The position numbers and the translations under genes are program-made. From Epiperipatus broadwayi (taxonomy: Eukaryota; Onychophora; Udeonychophora; Euonychophora; Peripatidae), in the NCBI GenBank assembly GCA_028023455.1, contig JAQFVV010006353.1, positions 1,552,001 to 1,616,000 of the forward strand: DNA of 64,000 bases, in the 5' to 3' direction. The notes under the pieces were generated by a model. That model was not told the origin of the DNA and did not search any database. It saw nothing but the letters and a program-made list of their open reading frames with translations. Positions 24,714-36,360 of this stretch are shown piece by piece. Position 1 is the stretch's first letter. The number at the start of each line of letters is the position of its first letter.

Positions 24714-24916
24714 ATATATGTATATCACTATATTATTAATTATTGCACTATTACGTGGTTCACGGATTCTGTTAAATATATTATGTGTATTATTTTAGTG
24801 AAAAATTACTTAAAAAAAAATAAATCTATTGTCTATTTTTTTTTTTTTTTAAAAATCTATTGTCTATTTTGTTAAATATTATTTCTAGTTAATTGATTTT
24901 CTCACATAAGGAAGTT

Positions 24917-25125
24917 TTACATATCATACCATTTACAACTTTCTTAAACACTGTAACAATACTATTTTTATATGAAAACTTTATTCTAACAGTTTCGACT
25001 GTCCTGCAGAATGATATGTGATGATGACTGCAAGACAGTCGAAACTGTTAGAATAAAGTTTTGATATAAAAATAGTATTGTTAAAGTGTTTAAGAAAGTT
25101 GTAAATGGTATGATACATAAAAGTA
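24917..25125. mobile_element. Foldback element, family C, best copy
   Basis: Arms of about 97 bases (24917-25013 and 25029-25125) pair almost perfectly, with a spacer of only about 15 bases. The tip reads GACTGCAAGACAGTCGAAAC, a small hairpin followed by GAAAC. Copies with the same tip but different arms lie at 29694-29925 and 30980-31200. Confidence 0.85.
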
Positions 25126-27214
25126 GAAAACAATACATAAGAAAAGGAAGAAGAAGAAGAAAATTATAAGGAACTTTGCTATCAATGAAAGATTTGTTAT
25201 TGTTACTATATTTAATGCAATAACGATCAACAATTGTCTGCAGATAAAGTCATATAGTTAACGATACCAATAGGTTTTACAATTGAAAGCTTTAAAGAAC
25301 CTTTTCAGTTCTTGAAATGTTCATCTTTTGTGTTTATAAAAACGAGACATTTAATGTCATTTCTTCAATAATTAATTACCATATCACAGTTTATGATTGT
25401 AAACAATTATAATCACCAGCACTAAATTTAAAGCTTGACATCACATTAAAATAACCGAGCATAAGTTCTCCGTTATTATTATTTCATGGCTTCAACATCA
25501 GTCGTCAGCTGGCTATAGATCTAATGTTTACATCCCAATGCAGTAATCAAACCTCAGACTACTTCTAAATATCAATTCCAAGACTGTACATAATTTAAAG
25601 CATTAATATGATCAAGAACATTATTAAATGTTCAGACTTTACATTGAATTATTTTAAGAAACAGTAGAAATCAATTTGCAAATTATTATATTTTGTCAAG
25701 CTCATTTACTTGTAAGTATCGGTGATTTTAATTGAATGTCATTTTAAACATTGTTGTGGTAATTAAGTTACATATTATATCCAGTTAATCTTTGAAAAAG
25801 TTTTTTTTTATAATATTGTGGATTAATTGTTTAAGATTTTATAATAATTTGTGATTGATTCAATCCTGCCGTAAAGTAATTTGCCGTATATTTAATGTTA
25901 GACTGTGTCCATGATTATTTCCTGCTTTGAATTACTAGCATCCTTGAAGTTACTATTTATAAGTGATCTATTTGACTATTACATTAATTATAAGCATCAT
26001 ATTAGCCATCTACTGAAGATCCATATTAATTAAAGCCATGAAATTTTCATACCGGAGCTCGGTAAGTTTCGCTTTGGTAATTTTAATGGGCTGCAGTCTT
26101 AAGTTTTGTTGTGGTAATTGATTTATGTATTATTTTCCGTTTATCTTTGATCTCATTTGGTTTTTATACTATGTTAATTGTTCTAATAATTTTAATAATT
26201 ATATAAATAAACAATGCTGATAATCATAATGTTTCATCCTTTGAATGTCAATGATTGCTTTAGTATTTAAATCATCATATCGAAGTTAAATAAAAAACGG
26301 CCCATTTTTTTGTCCGATTGGTGATTTAACATTGTTGTGAGTGGGGGAGTAGGCTCTAGAAGGTCTGATTAATAAATTATTCTTGTAGTGTGTGTATTTG
26401 AATTTTTCTGTTTCATAAATAATATTATACATTATCACGAACACCTTAGTAACTTTATGTGGAATAGATTTTGACAGCTTACTTAGCGCTGTTTAAGAAT
26501 AGATTGTTCACTAGTTACAGTTGTTGCAAAAAAATATGTGAAGTACGACAATGATTAAGAAAATTTGATAAAACTATAATCCTGCCCCCGCACCCCACTT
26601 ATCTTTTTCCAACAATCTTTATAACATTAAAATGTCTTAATTTGAAGCATTTAGAGGCATATTAATACAAAATAAATAACAAAGTGACATCACTAGAGAT
26701 CATACAAGTCTTTCGTTAAGAACTTGTACCGGCATTAACTCATTTAAAGTTAACATAAACCGCGGATCTGAAAACTCTGTCAGATGAACATTAAAATTTA
26801 AATTCAGTTTTAGAAGATGATCAGAAAGTTTACAGAGTTCATCCAGAGTAATATTTTACCCATAGAATCTGATGATTGATATACTATTTTGAAAATTGTT
26901 TTTTAGCAGCGGATTTGTATTTTAAGTTTAATTTGACATTTTTACCTTTTATTTGCCCATCAGTTACAAAAATGCTTTTCATGAACTGTTTTTTGGGACT
27001 AGAACTTGTTCCATTTGACTCTACATTAAAATAGAATGAAATTAATTTAAAAATTTCTATTGTCTATCCACAACTCTATTTTCTGGATTGTTGATTGTTT
27101 ACCTAAACCTGAAAATTTATAATTGTTAAAGCCCAATGAAAAGATGACAAGTTCTCTCTTTATATTGTCTGCATCCTATCTCTAAATCAACATATTCTCC
27201 ACAGTGACATGGTT

Positions 27215-27620
27215 TAGCTATTCACAAAAATTTTGTGATCCGAATCACGAATTACGATGTGAAATGTGACTGTGTGTTTCATACCTTCATAAATCATCTT
27301 TGATATTTTCCCTGCTATTACAAAATCTTGCAAACCACTTGAAAACATTAATGTGTCTCACGGCTTCAGCTCCATAAATTTTGAATCATTTCAAATATTT
27401 CAGTAACAGTTTTGCGCAATTTAACACCTTCTTTCATTATTATTAAAGTATGAAGCACACTGTCGCATTTCATAACTCACGATCCAGACATGTCAGCACC
27501 TTAAAATTTTTGTGGCAAATAGCGAAGCTATCCCTCAATTCAGAGATAAAACTACAGGAATCTTGAAAAACCAATCATTTTTTCCACTGGTACACACTGT
27601 GCATGTTTGAACCACTTTTT
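27215..27620 (+). mobile_element. Foldback repeat, family H, copy 2
   Basis: Ends pair as inverted repeats (GATCCGAATCACGAATTACG near 27237 with GAACTCACGATCC-like sequence near 27475; TGTGTGTTTCATACC with AAGTATGAAGCACAC). The interior follows the same order as copy 1 and copy 3. It also contains AAAACCAATCATTTTTTCCA as in copy 1. Confidence 0.6.
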
Positions 27621-28444
27621 ATATGAATTTTAAAGTACATCTTGAAAACAATTTAACACATTGATACAGTTTTATTGCATACTTTCTATGATTCAACTGT
27701 CCAATAGTCTTCTTCAGAGCTTCCTAGTTTATGTAGTTTGGAAAATAAATGTTGAAAACATGTAGAGAATATGTAAAATTAATAAAAAGAAAAATATTAC
27801 ATCACCACTGAAAAGATGTAAAAATAACATTTGATAATGCATGATCATAAAAAGCTCATGATTGAGTCTAAATTAGGGAAGAAAAAAAAATTACAACGTA
27901 GTTTATATGGACGAATGAATTTGTGGACATGGAGAGTTCAGATTGACTATACCTGGATGTTCGACATGTTTTTGTTATATATAAAATTTATTCAGGGAAT
28001 AAGAAAAGCTAATCAGTATTTTAGCATGATAAATATATTCAAATCTGATTTTATTATTACATGAAGAAAGCTAAAGTTATTCTCAATTTTTTTTACGGGA
28101 TAAAACTTTAAGAAAAGATTATAAGTAGCATTCTAGAATTACCAATTATTTCTTCATTAGCTATGGATCTCTGAGGGAGGGCTGCGTGTGGGTGTTTACA
28201 TTTATTTCATGAAACAAGAATCCATCAAATAGAAGTTGGTTCTGTTTTAGTACAGGTAACGTTATTCATGAAAATATGGCAGTTTTGTTCATATGTCCAT
28301 AGAACGGTATTTAATTTTATCTACAAACCTGTTCATCACGTGTTCATATGCAAACTTTGCCGTACACTTTCCAAATTACAGTAATGTTAATATGCACCTT
28401 TTTATCAATTTTCGTGTATATTTATATGTATATATTTAATTTAG

Positions 28445-28567
28445 ATTAAAGCACTGTGTTCCCAGGAAGTATCTGATAGTGAGGATGCAGATGGGTACGG
28501 AAAAATTCAAGAATGTTTGAAAATGAAATTACAAGCTTCAAAAATTCAAAATGAAACTTGCAAAGAA
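28445..28567 (+). CDS. GLG1: GLG1 exon, third in window
   Basis: This exon has 41 codons and is phase 0 at both ends, with acceptor TTTAATTTAG and donor GTAAGA. It encodes IKALCSQEVSDSEDADGYGK, then IQECLKMKLQASKIQNETCK and E. Cysteines 5 and 24 close the repeat opened in the previous exon, and cysteine 39 opens the next. The acidic linker between C5 and C24 sits where vertebrate GLG1 has a Glu/Ala/Gln-rich linker. The ECLK motif is a typical GLG1 repeat ending. Confidence 0.92.
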
Positions 28568-29693
28568 GTAAGAACACAGTTCTTTATTTTTCATGATTTT
28601 TTTATTTTTTTTTACATTTAATTGTATATAAAAGTAGGTGATTCAATGCACGATACAAATGTCTATAATTTTTTCTCGGTCTGGGGTTGAGAATATTCAC
28701 AAAGCTTGTTACGAGCTTATTTTGCAAGCTCTATGTATAAATTTTATCTTTCATCTTAATTTTTTTTTTCTAATCTTTCATTTACAGATATGTACGATAT
28801 ACCTTTATAATTACTTGTTATTATGCTAATTCCGTGGACCTGTGCCAAATCTATGTGTTAGAAAAATTCAGACTTTATTTATACTTTTCAAATACATTCA
28901 ATGCAATTTTTCGAGTGGTTTTATACTCTTTTTCAGTTGTTTCTGATCTGGCCAGTAACAGTATTAGCTTGGGACTTGAATTGCTGACCTTTGGATTTAT
29001 GAATACTGAATTTAAACCGCTACTCTAATCATGTGTTCTGTTATTGGTCAGGTTAACAACACTCAAAGAAGAGTGTAATATCATTCAAAACATTGTGTTC
29101 TCCACTAACCTGCATGTTATTATCACTAAGAGTTGATTGTATTTGAAAAGTTTCAAGTTTGAATTTTTATAAAAATATTTAATAAAATTAAAACTAGATG
29201 ATGGAAATTGTATGACTTATTTTTACAATTAATATACCGTCTTCACAAATAATTTGCGAACATTTATAATTATTTCTCCATTTGTTTGCAAAAGAATAAT
29301 CGCTATCATTCACTAAAATATTCACTGCAATGGAGTTTATGTTTAAAGCAATTTCTTTACTTTCGAGAAATTTATTCATAATTTTCTTTAAAAAATGTAA
29401 TTTATATATCTGAGCATGCTAGGGTCGGATAATTTGATAGTCTGTTCTTTCAAGTTGTGCGCTGATTAATTTGACTTGAAACAGCATAAATAACTTATCC
29501 AAAGTTTGAAATATGGTTTGAATTTTGTAAAACAAAATGATATTAAGTGGTTGAATTTTAAGCAGTTTTTAAGAAAAAAATTGGTTATAAAACCTTTTAT
29601 AACTCAGAAAATGGTGGTTTGAAATTAATTATTATAATGAGAAATAAGATTTTGAAATTTTGTGGTTGCCTCATATCATATCTTGCACCTCTT

Positions 29694-29925
29694 TTTGTAA
29701 TTTGCACTCAGATAAAATTTATTTCTTGATATTTTCTTACAGTTTCAACTGACTAACTGTCTTTATCAGAGCTCCTTTCAACTTTAAAAACTGTTAACTG
29801 ACTTCTAATGAAGATTGTGGGTCAGTCAAAACCATAAGAAAATATCGAGGAATAAATTTTATTTGACTGCATTGTAAAAAATGATTAAAGAAGTGTATAA
29901 ATGGTATTATATAGCAGACGTATGG
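29694..29925. mobile_element. Foldback element, family C, diverged copy
   Basis: The arms carry AGATAAAATTTATTTCTTGA with its complement GAGGAATAAATTTTATTTGA, and TTTCTTACAGTTT with AAAACCATAAGAAA. The tip (TAATGAAGATTGTGGGTCAG) is a decayed form of the family tip. Confidence 0.6.
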
Positions 29926-30149
29926 ATATTTTATCGCATCTATCTCTATACTACAACATTCATATTATAAATAAAAAATCTAATATTCTGATTAGATGAT
30001 TTTCTGTGTGAAGTCGCATCCCTAAGTTTATTTTCTGGGCTCACCCAACGTAAAAGTTTTAACTTTAAATGAAATCAAAACAAATGGCACAGAAAAATAT
30101 TAAATCCAGAAAGTTCTAGTTGTGTTTATTTATTATCATCAAAGCTTTT

Positions 30150-30545
30150 ATGTTTGCCTATCATGATGATGTTATAATATTCCCAGACCAATTTTCAGCT
30201 TCTGCCTTTGTATGTGATAACTAGGATTCGAAACTGGAATTAATGCGCTAATGCATTCGTTAGCAATCTTCTATTCTCTTATACTTTTCGAGCTAGAATA
30301 GTTTGAAATTCAAAAAAGTCCAAGGCTTTGAATCCAAGTTTGAGACCAGTTATACACATCTAATAGCACTCACTTTTAACCTAACTGTAAGCTTTTTCTT
30401 CCTTCGACTCTCATAGTTTTTCTGTTCACTCTCTTCCAGAGCATTTACTGTAAACTTGACAATTATTAGAGTAACCAGATGATATAATGCTATAATACCA
30501 CTATCCACAGACCAGTTTGTAGCTTTTGCACTGTGTGAATTAACT
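30150..30545 (-). repeat. Two decayed family-B-like remnants
   Basis: On the minus strand, 30177-30220 reads AGCTGAAAATTGGTCTGGGA and 30498-30530 reads AGCTACAAACTGGTCTGTGG. Both resemble AGCTAGAAACTGGTCTGAGG at 36296-36315. The catalytic 5' half of the core is lost in both. Confidence 0.45.
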
Positions 30546-30979
30546 TGTGTTGAAAAGGTTTCGAGTTTTTGAATTTTAGTTTTTTAGCTTGGATGTTATA
30601 AAGCAGTAAAAATTACTTATAGAAGTGTGAGTGTATTAATTCTAGGTTTGAATCCTAGTATCAGTTATTATGGCAAAAGCCAGAAAGCACTCTGGGAATG
30701 GAAATATTACGGAGCTCAAGAATCCAACAACAGTCAGACTTATTTTGAGAATAAATGGCATAAATTACTTAATAAGTGTTTTTGAAAACACATTTTAAAA
30801 AAGTTAGTAAACTTAGTGCAATACAGGAAATAAAGAAAATAATATACACGTTATATATTTTATTATGAAGGATTATTTTTTATATTTTCATTCAATGGCG
30901 TTATACTTAATTCATGACTTTGTGATACAGCAATTATATTCTTATTCTTCTCCTTTACTTTCTTTGCATTTCTTCATAT

Positions 30980-31200
30980 ACTCATATATTGCTTACAATA
31001 ACTCCCCTCATATACACTTTAATGCAAAAATTTTAATCTAATTTTTTTATTTTCCTGACAGTTATTTTAAAAGATAGAAGAGGTTAAATAACGCTCTGAT
31101 GAAGACTGCAGGGCAGTCGAAACTGTCAGAAAAATAAAGAAGTTATATTAAAATTTTTGCATTAAAGTGTATATGAAGAAAGTTATTGCAAGCAATATAT
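30980..31200. mobile_element. Foldback element, family C, with hammerhead-like tip
   Basis: The arms contain ATACACTTTAATGCAAAAAT and its complement, and TTGCTTACAATAACT with its complement. The + strand tip at 31096-31127 reads CTGATGA, an extra A, stem GACTGC/GCAGTC with loop AGG, then GAAAC and TGTC. The core letters of a hammerhead are present, but the extra A and a two-pair helix I make activity doubtful. Confidence 0.6.
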
Positions 31201-31686
31201 AGAAAAATACAGCAATTATTTTTAGCAAAGTCGGGTTGTTTTTTTAAAAAAGATGAATGGCTAAGAAAATAAACGTGTGAGCATGTGCATGTGTGTTTCA
31301 AATAGTCATGTTGCACCATTCAAAGTGAAGATTTAATATAATCATTGATTGGCAAAAAAACAAATTACGTACATCATATAAATCTATTCATTAAAGAAGT
31401 ACTTTTTAAAAATTAAATTTTTCAAAAACTTGCGGTTATCTTTCGAAAAGATTAAATTTATTACCTAAATGGTGGATGAGGGGAAAGAAATCGTTGAATA
31501 AGCTGTATTTAAAATTAAGAAGCAAAAGAGGAGAAGGGATTAATCAATGTATTGAATTATTGTTTCAGTTACTATATTAGGATATAAAATATTTAATAGG
31601 TTATTAAAATTGATATTCTTGTGTTTAAATATTAATTTCTGATTCAGTTTATTATCAAAATTAGCATCATATTAGGCCCCCTATCA

Positions 31687-32054
31687 CAGGGGTCCCCAAC
31701 CTTTTTGCACTTAAGAGCACATTCTGTAATACCGGCCAGGTGGCGGGCACCATTTATTTTTTCAATGTAAATTTATAGTTGGTTATTGTTAGTAATACAC
31801 ATAATGTACAAAAAAATATTTATTTCAAAAATAAAATTTTAAAATATAATTAACGTTTATATTTTTACACTGTAAAAGTATAGTATGCTCTACTATTTGA
31901 TTACAATATAATACAATAATTTATAAGAAATTTTAAAAATTAAATTTATTTGTATCAGATAAATAATTTTTTATCGTGTTCGGATAGTGGCGGGCACACG
32001 TAAAATGGTCTGTGGGCACCATGGTGCCCGCGGGCATAGGGTTGGGGACCCCTT
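31687..32054. mobile_element. Non-autonomous hAT element with intact 8-bp target duplication
   Basis: The ends CAGGGGTCCCCAACC and GGTTGGGGACCCCTT are 15-bp inverted repeats with one mismatch. CCCTATCA flanks both sides (31679-31686 and 32055-32062). Subterminal repeats GGTGGCGGGCACCA and GTGGCGGGCACACG are also present. Length 368 bp, no transposase. The 8-bp duplication and CAG...CTG-like termini are diagnostic of the hAT superfamily. Confidence 0.92.
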
Positions 32055-32149
32055 CCCTATCATATGATTCATTATACACCATATTAATTTCAGAGGGCAA
32101 CAATTATGTTCATATTTTTTTTCACAACAAAAGAAAACAGTTGTAAAAT

Positions 32150-32720
32150 CATTAAAACATCACATGATCACCCTTTCCAACACAGCTTACCCAAACTGTT
32201 AAAATAGTAAACTCTCCATACAGTAGCATTACCCATTGCAAGCCTTAGTCATCAGTGGATGCAAGAAGGTTGTACATAAAATCCCTATCTGGGCCTACTT
32301 ATCCAATATCTCTAGCTTGTGGCTTTCATCAATGAGGAGGCTTGGATCTGAAAGTACTGCATCTAGATTTTAGGCTCTAATACACTCTCCGGCAACCCTT
32401 ATTTATCTATTTAGTTAACTATAAAGCTATGAACCCAAAATGAAAGCGCAACAATGGTTTCAATCCAGGCTCATTTGCTTGTATGGTCACGTAGATCTGA
32501 CCCTGTTTCAGTACCTATACATTTTGGTGACTTTGATTTTTTTAAAAAACCACAGGTACCTTTATCCTTTGGGCACGTTTGATATAAAATTACTAAAACA
32601 TCACATGACCACCATTTCCCATCCTTACAGAAGCTGTTAAAACAATAGCAAACTTTTCATATACCCAATCTGGCGATATTGTATGAGTAGGCATTAGATA
32701 GGGATTTTATAACAATCATA
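32150..32720. mobile_element. Two family-A palindromic element copies, both damaged
   Basis: The first starts near 32153 (AAAACATCACATGATCACC) and carries, on the minus strand near 32300-32340, a core with TTGATGA, helix AAGC/GCTA and a deleted GAAAC. The second (about 32598-32720) has the same terminus with CATCACATGACCACC and ends at TTAGATAGGGATTTTAT. The AAGC/GCTA helix replaces the AGGC/GCCA helix of the 61-kb copy, a paired change. Confidence 0.65.
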
Positions 32721-32984
32721 TTAAAGATTACATTTAAGTCTTTTATATAGAGAAATATATTTGCTAAGGTAAATAGGCAAACCAGTTTTGGTCTTACTAT
32801 ATCGAATGACTGAACAATTAGGTTTTTCACATCCAATAGAATAATATACCGTTTGATATTCATCAGCCCGATTTATTCTTTCCCTAGCATTAAGTACCAT
32901 TCTATTTAAGAATATAGCCAGATTTCAAATCGTTCAAAACAATTTTGAATGTGTATATATATATATAAATTTTATATGAATGTT

Positions 32985-33560
32985 TGTCTTCAAAGCTGTC
33001 ACATGTTTTCTGTGAAGGTTTGTCCACAAGGCTGTCACTTATCAAATTATTATGAAGAGTATTTTAGTAATTATGCCATTAAGAGTTGCCTGCAACACTG
33101 TCAAATTCACATATCAAATATAACAGTTATATTTAGAGACTTTAATTTGATTACAAGCATTTTATTCAAAGCAAGTAATTTCACAAAGCAAAAAAAAAAA
33201 AAATTTGTTAAACTGACCAATTAAAAACAACTATTACAAAAATGACGGTCTTTCAAGCCGGCTAGGAAATAATTCCACCATTAATAAAATGAAATACAAA
33301 AATGACAGTCTTTCAGGACAGGTATATTTATCGCATTTATTTATATAATATTAAAATCTTTTGTTTAATTTACATTAAATCTTAATAAAATTTATTATAG
33401 CAGCCAATTAAAAAAAATGACTACCTTTCCAAAAATTGGTAATGACTGCCTTTGTACATTTATCATATTTATTTATATAATATTAAAATGTTTGTTTAAT
33501 TTACATTAAATCTTTGAAAAAAAATTGTTAAATGAACCAATTAAAATAATCCACAGCCTT
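32985..33560 (+). repeat. Degenerate tandem repeat, period about 140 bp
   Basis: TTATTTATATAATATTAAAA followed by TTTGTTTAATTTACATTAAA occurs in copies starting near 33303 and 33443. Weaker GTCTTTCA-type phrases come earlier (33248, 33308). The repeat is AT-rich with no coding potential. Confidence 0.6.
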
Positions 33561-33761
33561 TAGAGACCCGGTACATATGGTTTTAAATATATTTAGGAAT
33601 ATAAAATAAAAAAATCCACTTATCTTGAATCTCATCTTTTGATTTAATTTTATTACAAAACAAATTTGTATATAATACATCTGTCATTATAATTTACTTA
33701 AAAAAAAAATTCAAATGCTTTGTTGCTTAAGAGTTCTTACGAAATTTGAGCGCCTAAAGTG

Positions 33762-34245
33762 CCAGCACCGGAATCGATTCTAGAGCCTATATTCCAGAGG
33801 CTGACACTTAGGGCATAATTTGCCAGCACCGGAATCGATTCTAGAGCCTATATTCCAGAGGCTGAGGGCATAATTTACCAGCACCGGAATTGATTCTAGA
33901 GCCTATATTCCAGAGGCTAACACTTAGGGCATAATTTACCAGCACCGGAATCAATTCTAGAGCCTATATTCCAGAGGCTGACACTTAGGGCATAATTTAC
34001 CAGCACCGGAACCGATTCTAGAGCCTATATTCCAGAGGCTGACACTTAGGGCATAATTTACCAGCACCGGAACTGATTCTAGAGCCTATATTCCAGAGGC
34101 TGACACTTAGGGCATAATTTACCAGCACCGGAATCGATTCTAGAGCCTATATTTCAGAGGCTGACACTTAGGGCATAATTTACCAGCACCGGAATCGATT
34201 TTAGAGCCTATATTCCAGAGGCTGCCACTTAGGGCATAATTTACT
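33762..34245 (+). repeat. Minisatellite, eight copies of a 61-bp unit
   Basis: Units start with CCAGCACCGGAA at 33762, 33823, 33878, 33939, 34000, 34061, 34122 and 34183. All are 61 bp except the second, which is 55 bp because of a 6-bp deletion. Each contains GATTCTAGAGCCTATATTCC and AGAGGCTGACACTTAGGGCA, so AGCCT and AGGCT can form a small hairpin. Copies differ at only one to three positions. Confidence 0.95.
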
Positions 34246-34439
34246 TTTGTTAAATTTTTACTATAATTCTCAATAGTCTTTCCAATTTGCATCCATTTTA
34301 CAGAAATGTGAATTATAGTAGTAAAGAAATAATCAGATATTTAAATGCATTTACTAAAGCTTGCAGTAATATTTATTATAATGTTTATTACTGCAATAAA
34401 TATTTTTTTATTTCATCATTACCTTGTAATTAATAATGC

Positions 34440-34990
34440 GTTAACGGTGAAACTATTCCGTATAACAATTTATTTAGGCTGAGTGCTTTCAGAGTTTCGT
34501 TACTCCATAATCATAGCCCTGTAGATTGTCGACGTTATTATATGCAAAACTATTTTTTATATTATCCATTTTCTGGACATGGCAAAGAAAATGTCTTTTA
34601 ATTAATAATAGATTGGCTCAACACAGATAGACATACACAAGGAATAACCAAGAAAAAAAGGAAGTTCCGTTTTTGTTGACCATCAGCAAGAGCTTAACCA
34701 TAGGGTTGAGCCTTCCAAGGCTGATATATTGTGTACAGACAGTAATGACGTCAAGAGAAAAATCAATGAAGCTTGTTTTATTACCAGCGACACTAATTCT
34801 ATAAACAGGAAAGGCATTTGCTTTGCCATTTCCAGAAAATGGATAATATAAAAAATAGTTTTGCATATATTTGCATATAATGTCAACAATCTACAGGGCT
34901 ATGATTATGGAGTAACGAAACTCTGAAAGCGCTCAGCCTAAATAAATTGTTGTATGGAATAGTTTCACCTTTAACACATTAGCACATTAT
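34440..34990. mobile_element. Foldback element with arms of about 150 bp
   Basis: The left arm (about 34440-34600) and right arm (about 34815-34990) pair closely: GAGTTTCGTTACTCCATAAT and TCATAGCCCTGTAGATTGT recur as complements, as does TTTTATATTATCCATTTTCT. The spacer of about 215 bases contains AATAACCAAGAAAAAAAGG. No transposase is seen. Confidence 0.8.
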
Positions 34991-35979
34991 TAATGTTTAT
35001 TACTGTTTTTTAAAGATTTTGTACCAATATAAAAATAAACAGATATTTTAAAGCAATATACATAAAGTATTTATTCACACTGAAATCTGCCAATATTAAA
35101 TTTAGTATTTGTTTAAAGTTTCATCGAAGTATGGAACCTTTGTTAATCTGGAAAGGCTTATAAATATGTGTTAAGTATTTTTTATTATAATTAATAATCT
35201 TGGATGCTACTAGAAATCAATTTATTGGCCATTTGCTATAGCGTGAAGTGTTAGTGCAACTTACGAACATTTCATATAAGCTCATACGATTCTCCTTGCT
35301 ATTCATGAGCACTAAATCTCCATTGATTTTATATAAATTTGAAGCATAGCCAGCATTTTATTAATTCTTAACAATAGAATTTTTTTTGATCTAAATAGAA
35401 CTTACTTAATCTTATGGTCAATTAGCTTTAAAGGTATTTTAATCCAATGGGATTCTGTGAGGATTAACGATGAATTAATCGATGCATTGAAAAAACTATA
35501 TTCGCAACAATAATTGAATCTATTAAGATCTTCACTGACATCTTAGAACTCATTATCAGCTTTATTCTGTCTTTATCATACCAAGGGCTTTTATTAGTAT
35601 TAGTAATGGCACCATTTTCAATATTAATTATTCTATTTATGCAGACATTAAAGATAGATTAAATATCATAAATCTGTGATATGCTGCACATATTGACCTT
35701 TCGAAAAATAAATTTCTATCAACACTTCCTTCAAGAATTGAAAAAGTATCAAGTGTAAACTTTGAATTAAATGTGTTATATACATTTTTGCACTTTTCAT
35801 GTCACAAAGCTGTATTTTAATGGCAATTATATGTTTTACTTATCTGTAAGCAGTATTCTTTTATGAACCTCAGAAATGAGTTTATTAACTGTATTTATAT
35901 GAGTTTAAAACAAATCTTTTCCATTTTCGCATTAGTTGGTCCTTTGAAAATTAATGTGGTATCTTTTCACTATATAATG

Positions 35980-36360
35980 AGCATGGCAATAGCTCTTAAC
36001 AATCTTTTCGGAATATCCCTATCCTCAGACCAGTTTCTAGCTCTGGCTTTCGTCATTGAGGTGTTAGGATATTCAAGCATTAAATGTAAAATACCAGGTC
36101 AAGCCCAGCACTTTTTCTAAAGTTTAACTATTAAATACAAAATCTGAAATTTTCAGACATCCACATGTCTTCAAATCCAGCTATCTAACGTCAGTAATAC
36201 TTAATATTATTAAACATTAGATAAAGTGCTGGGCTTGACCTGGTATTTTAAACCTAATGTTTGAATATCCTAGTGCCTCACTGACGAAAGCCAGAGCTAG
36301 AAACTGGTCTGAGGATAGGGATATTCTGAAAAGCTTGTTAAGAGCTATTGGCACACTACG
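35980..36360. mobile_element. Family-B palindromic element with hammerhead motifs in both arms
   Basis: The left arm (35980-36118) and right arm (36221-36360) are inverted copies over about 135 bases (AATACCAGGTCAAGCCCAGC with GCTGGGCTTGACCTGGTATT). The right arm carries an intact-looking hammerhead fold on the + strand. The left arm carries the same fold on the minus strand (about 36011-36074) but with the invariant first core C changed to A. The element lies in a GLG1 intron just upstream of exon four. Confidence 0.8.
36263..36326 (+). ncRNA. Candidate hammerhead ribozyme (type I), family B
   Basis: Helix I outer: GAATATCC (36263-36270) with GGATATTC (36319-36326). Helix I inner: CCTCA (36276-36280) with TGAGG (36310-36314), with internal loops TAGTG and ATAG between them. 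Core CTGACGA at 36281-36287. Helix II AAGC/GCTA (36288-36291 with 36296-36299) has loop CAGA and an A-A pair at its base. Then GAA, a two-pair helix III AC/GT with a two-base loop, and C17 at 36309 within GTC, the preferred cleavage triplet. The architecture matches the minimal type I hammerheads of animal retroelements. It is sense to GLG1. Fold read by eye. Confidence 0.6.

Larger units (their letters stand above)
23497..28444 (+). other. GLG1: GLG1 intron (4.9 kb)
   Basis: Borders are GTAAGT and TTTAG. It contains two long inverted repeats (24325-24713 and 24917-25125), a loose tandem pair near 25690 and 26040 (both with TTGTTGTGGTAATT about 350 bases apart) and a family-H copy (27215-27620). 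Nothing recognisable in 23550-24300, 25130-25680, 26300-27200 or 27780-28440. Confidence 0.85.

Noticed and set aside
33762-34245. CRISPR array, because of eight regular repeats
   Set aside because: Units are directly adjacent with no distinct spacers, and the DNA is eukaryotic; it is a minisatellite.
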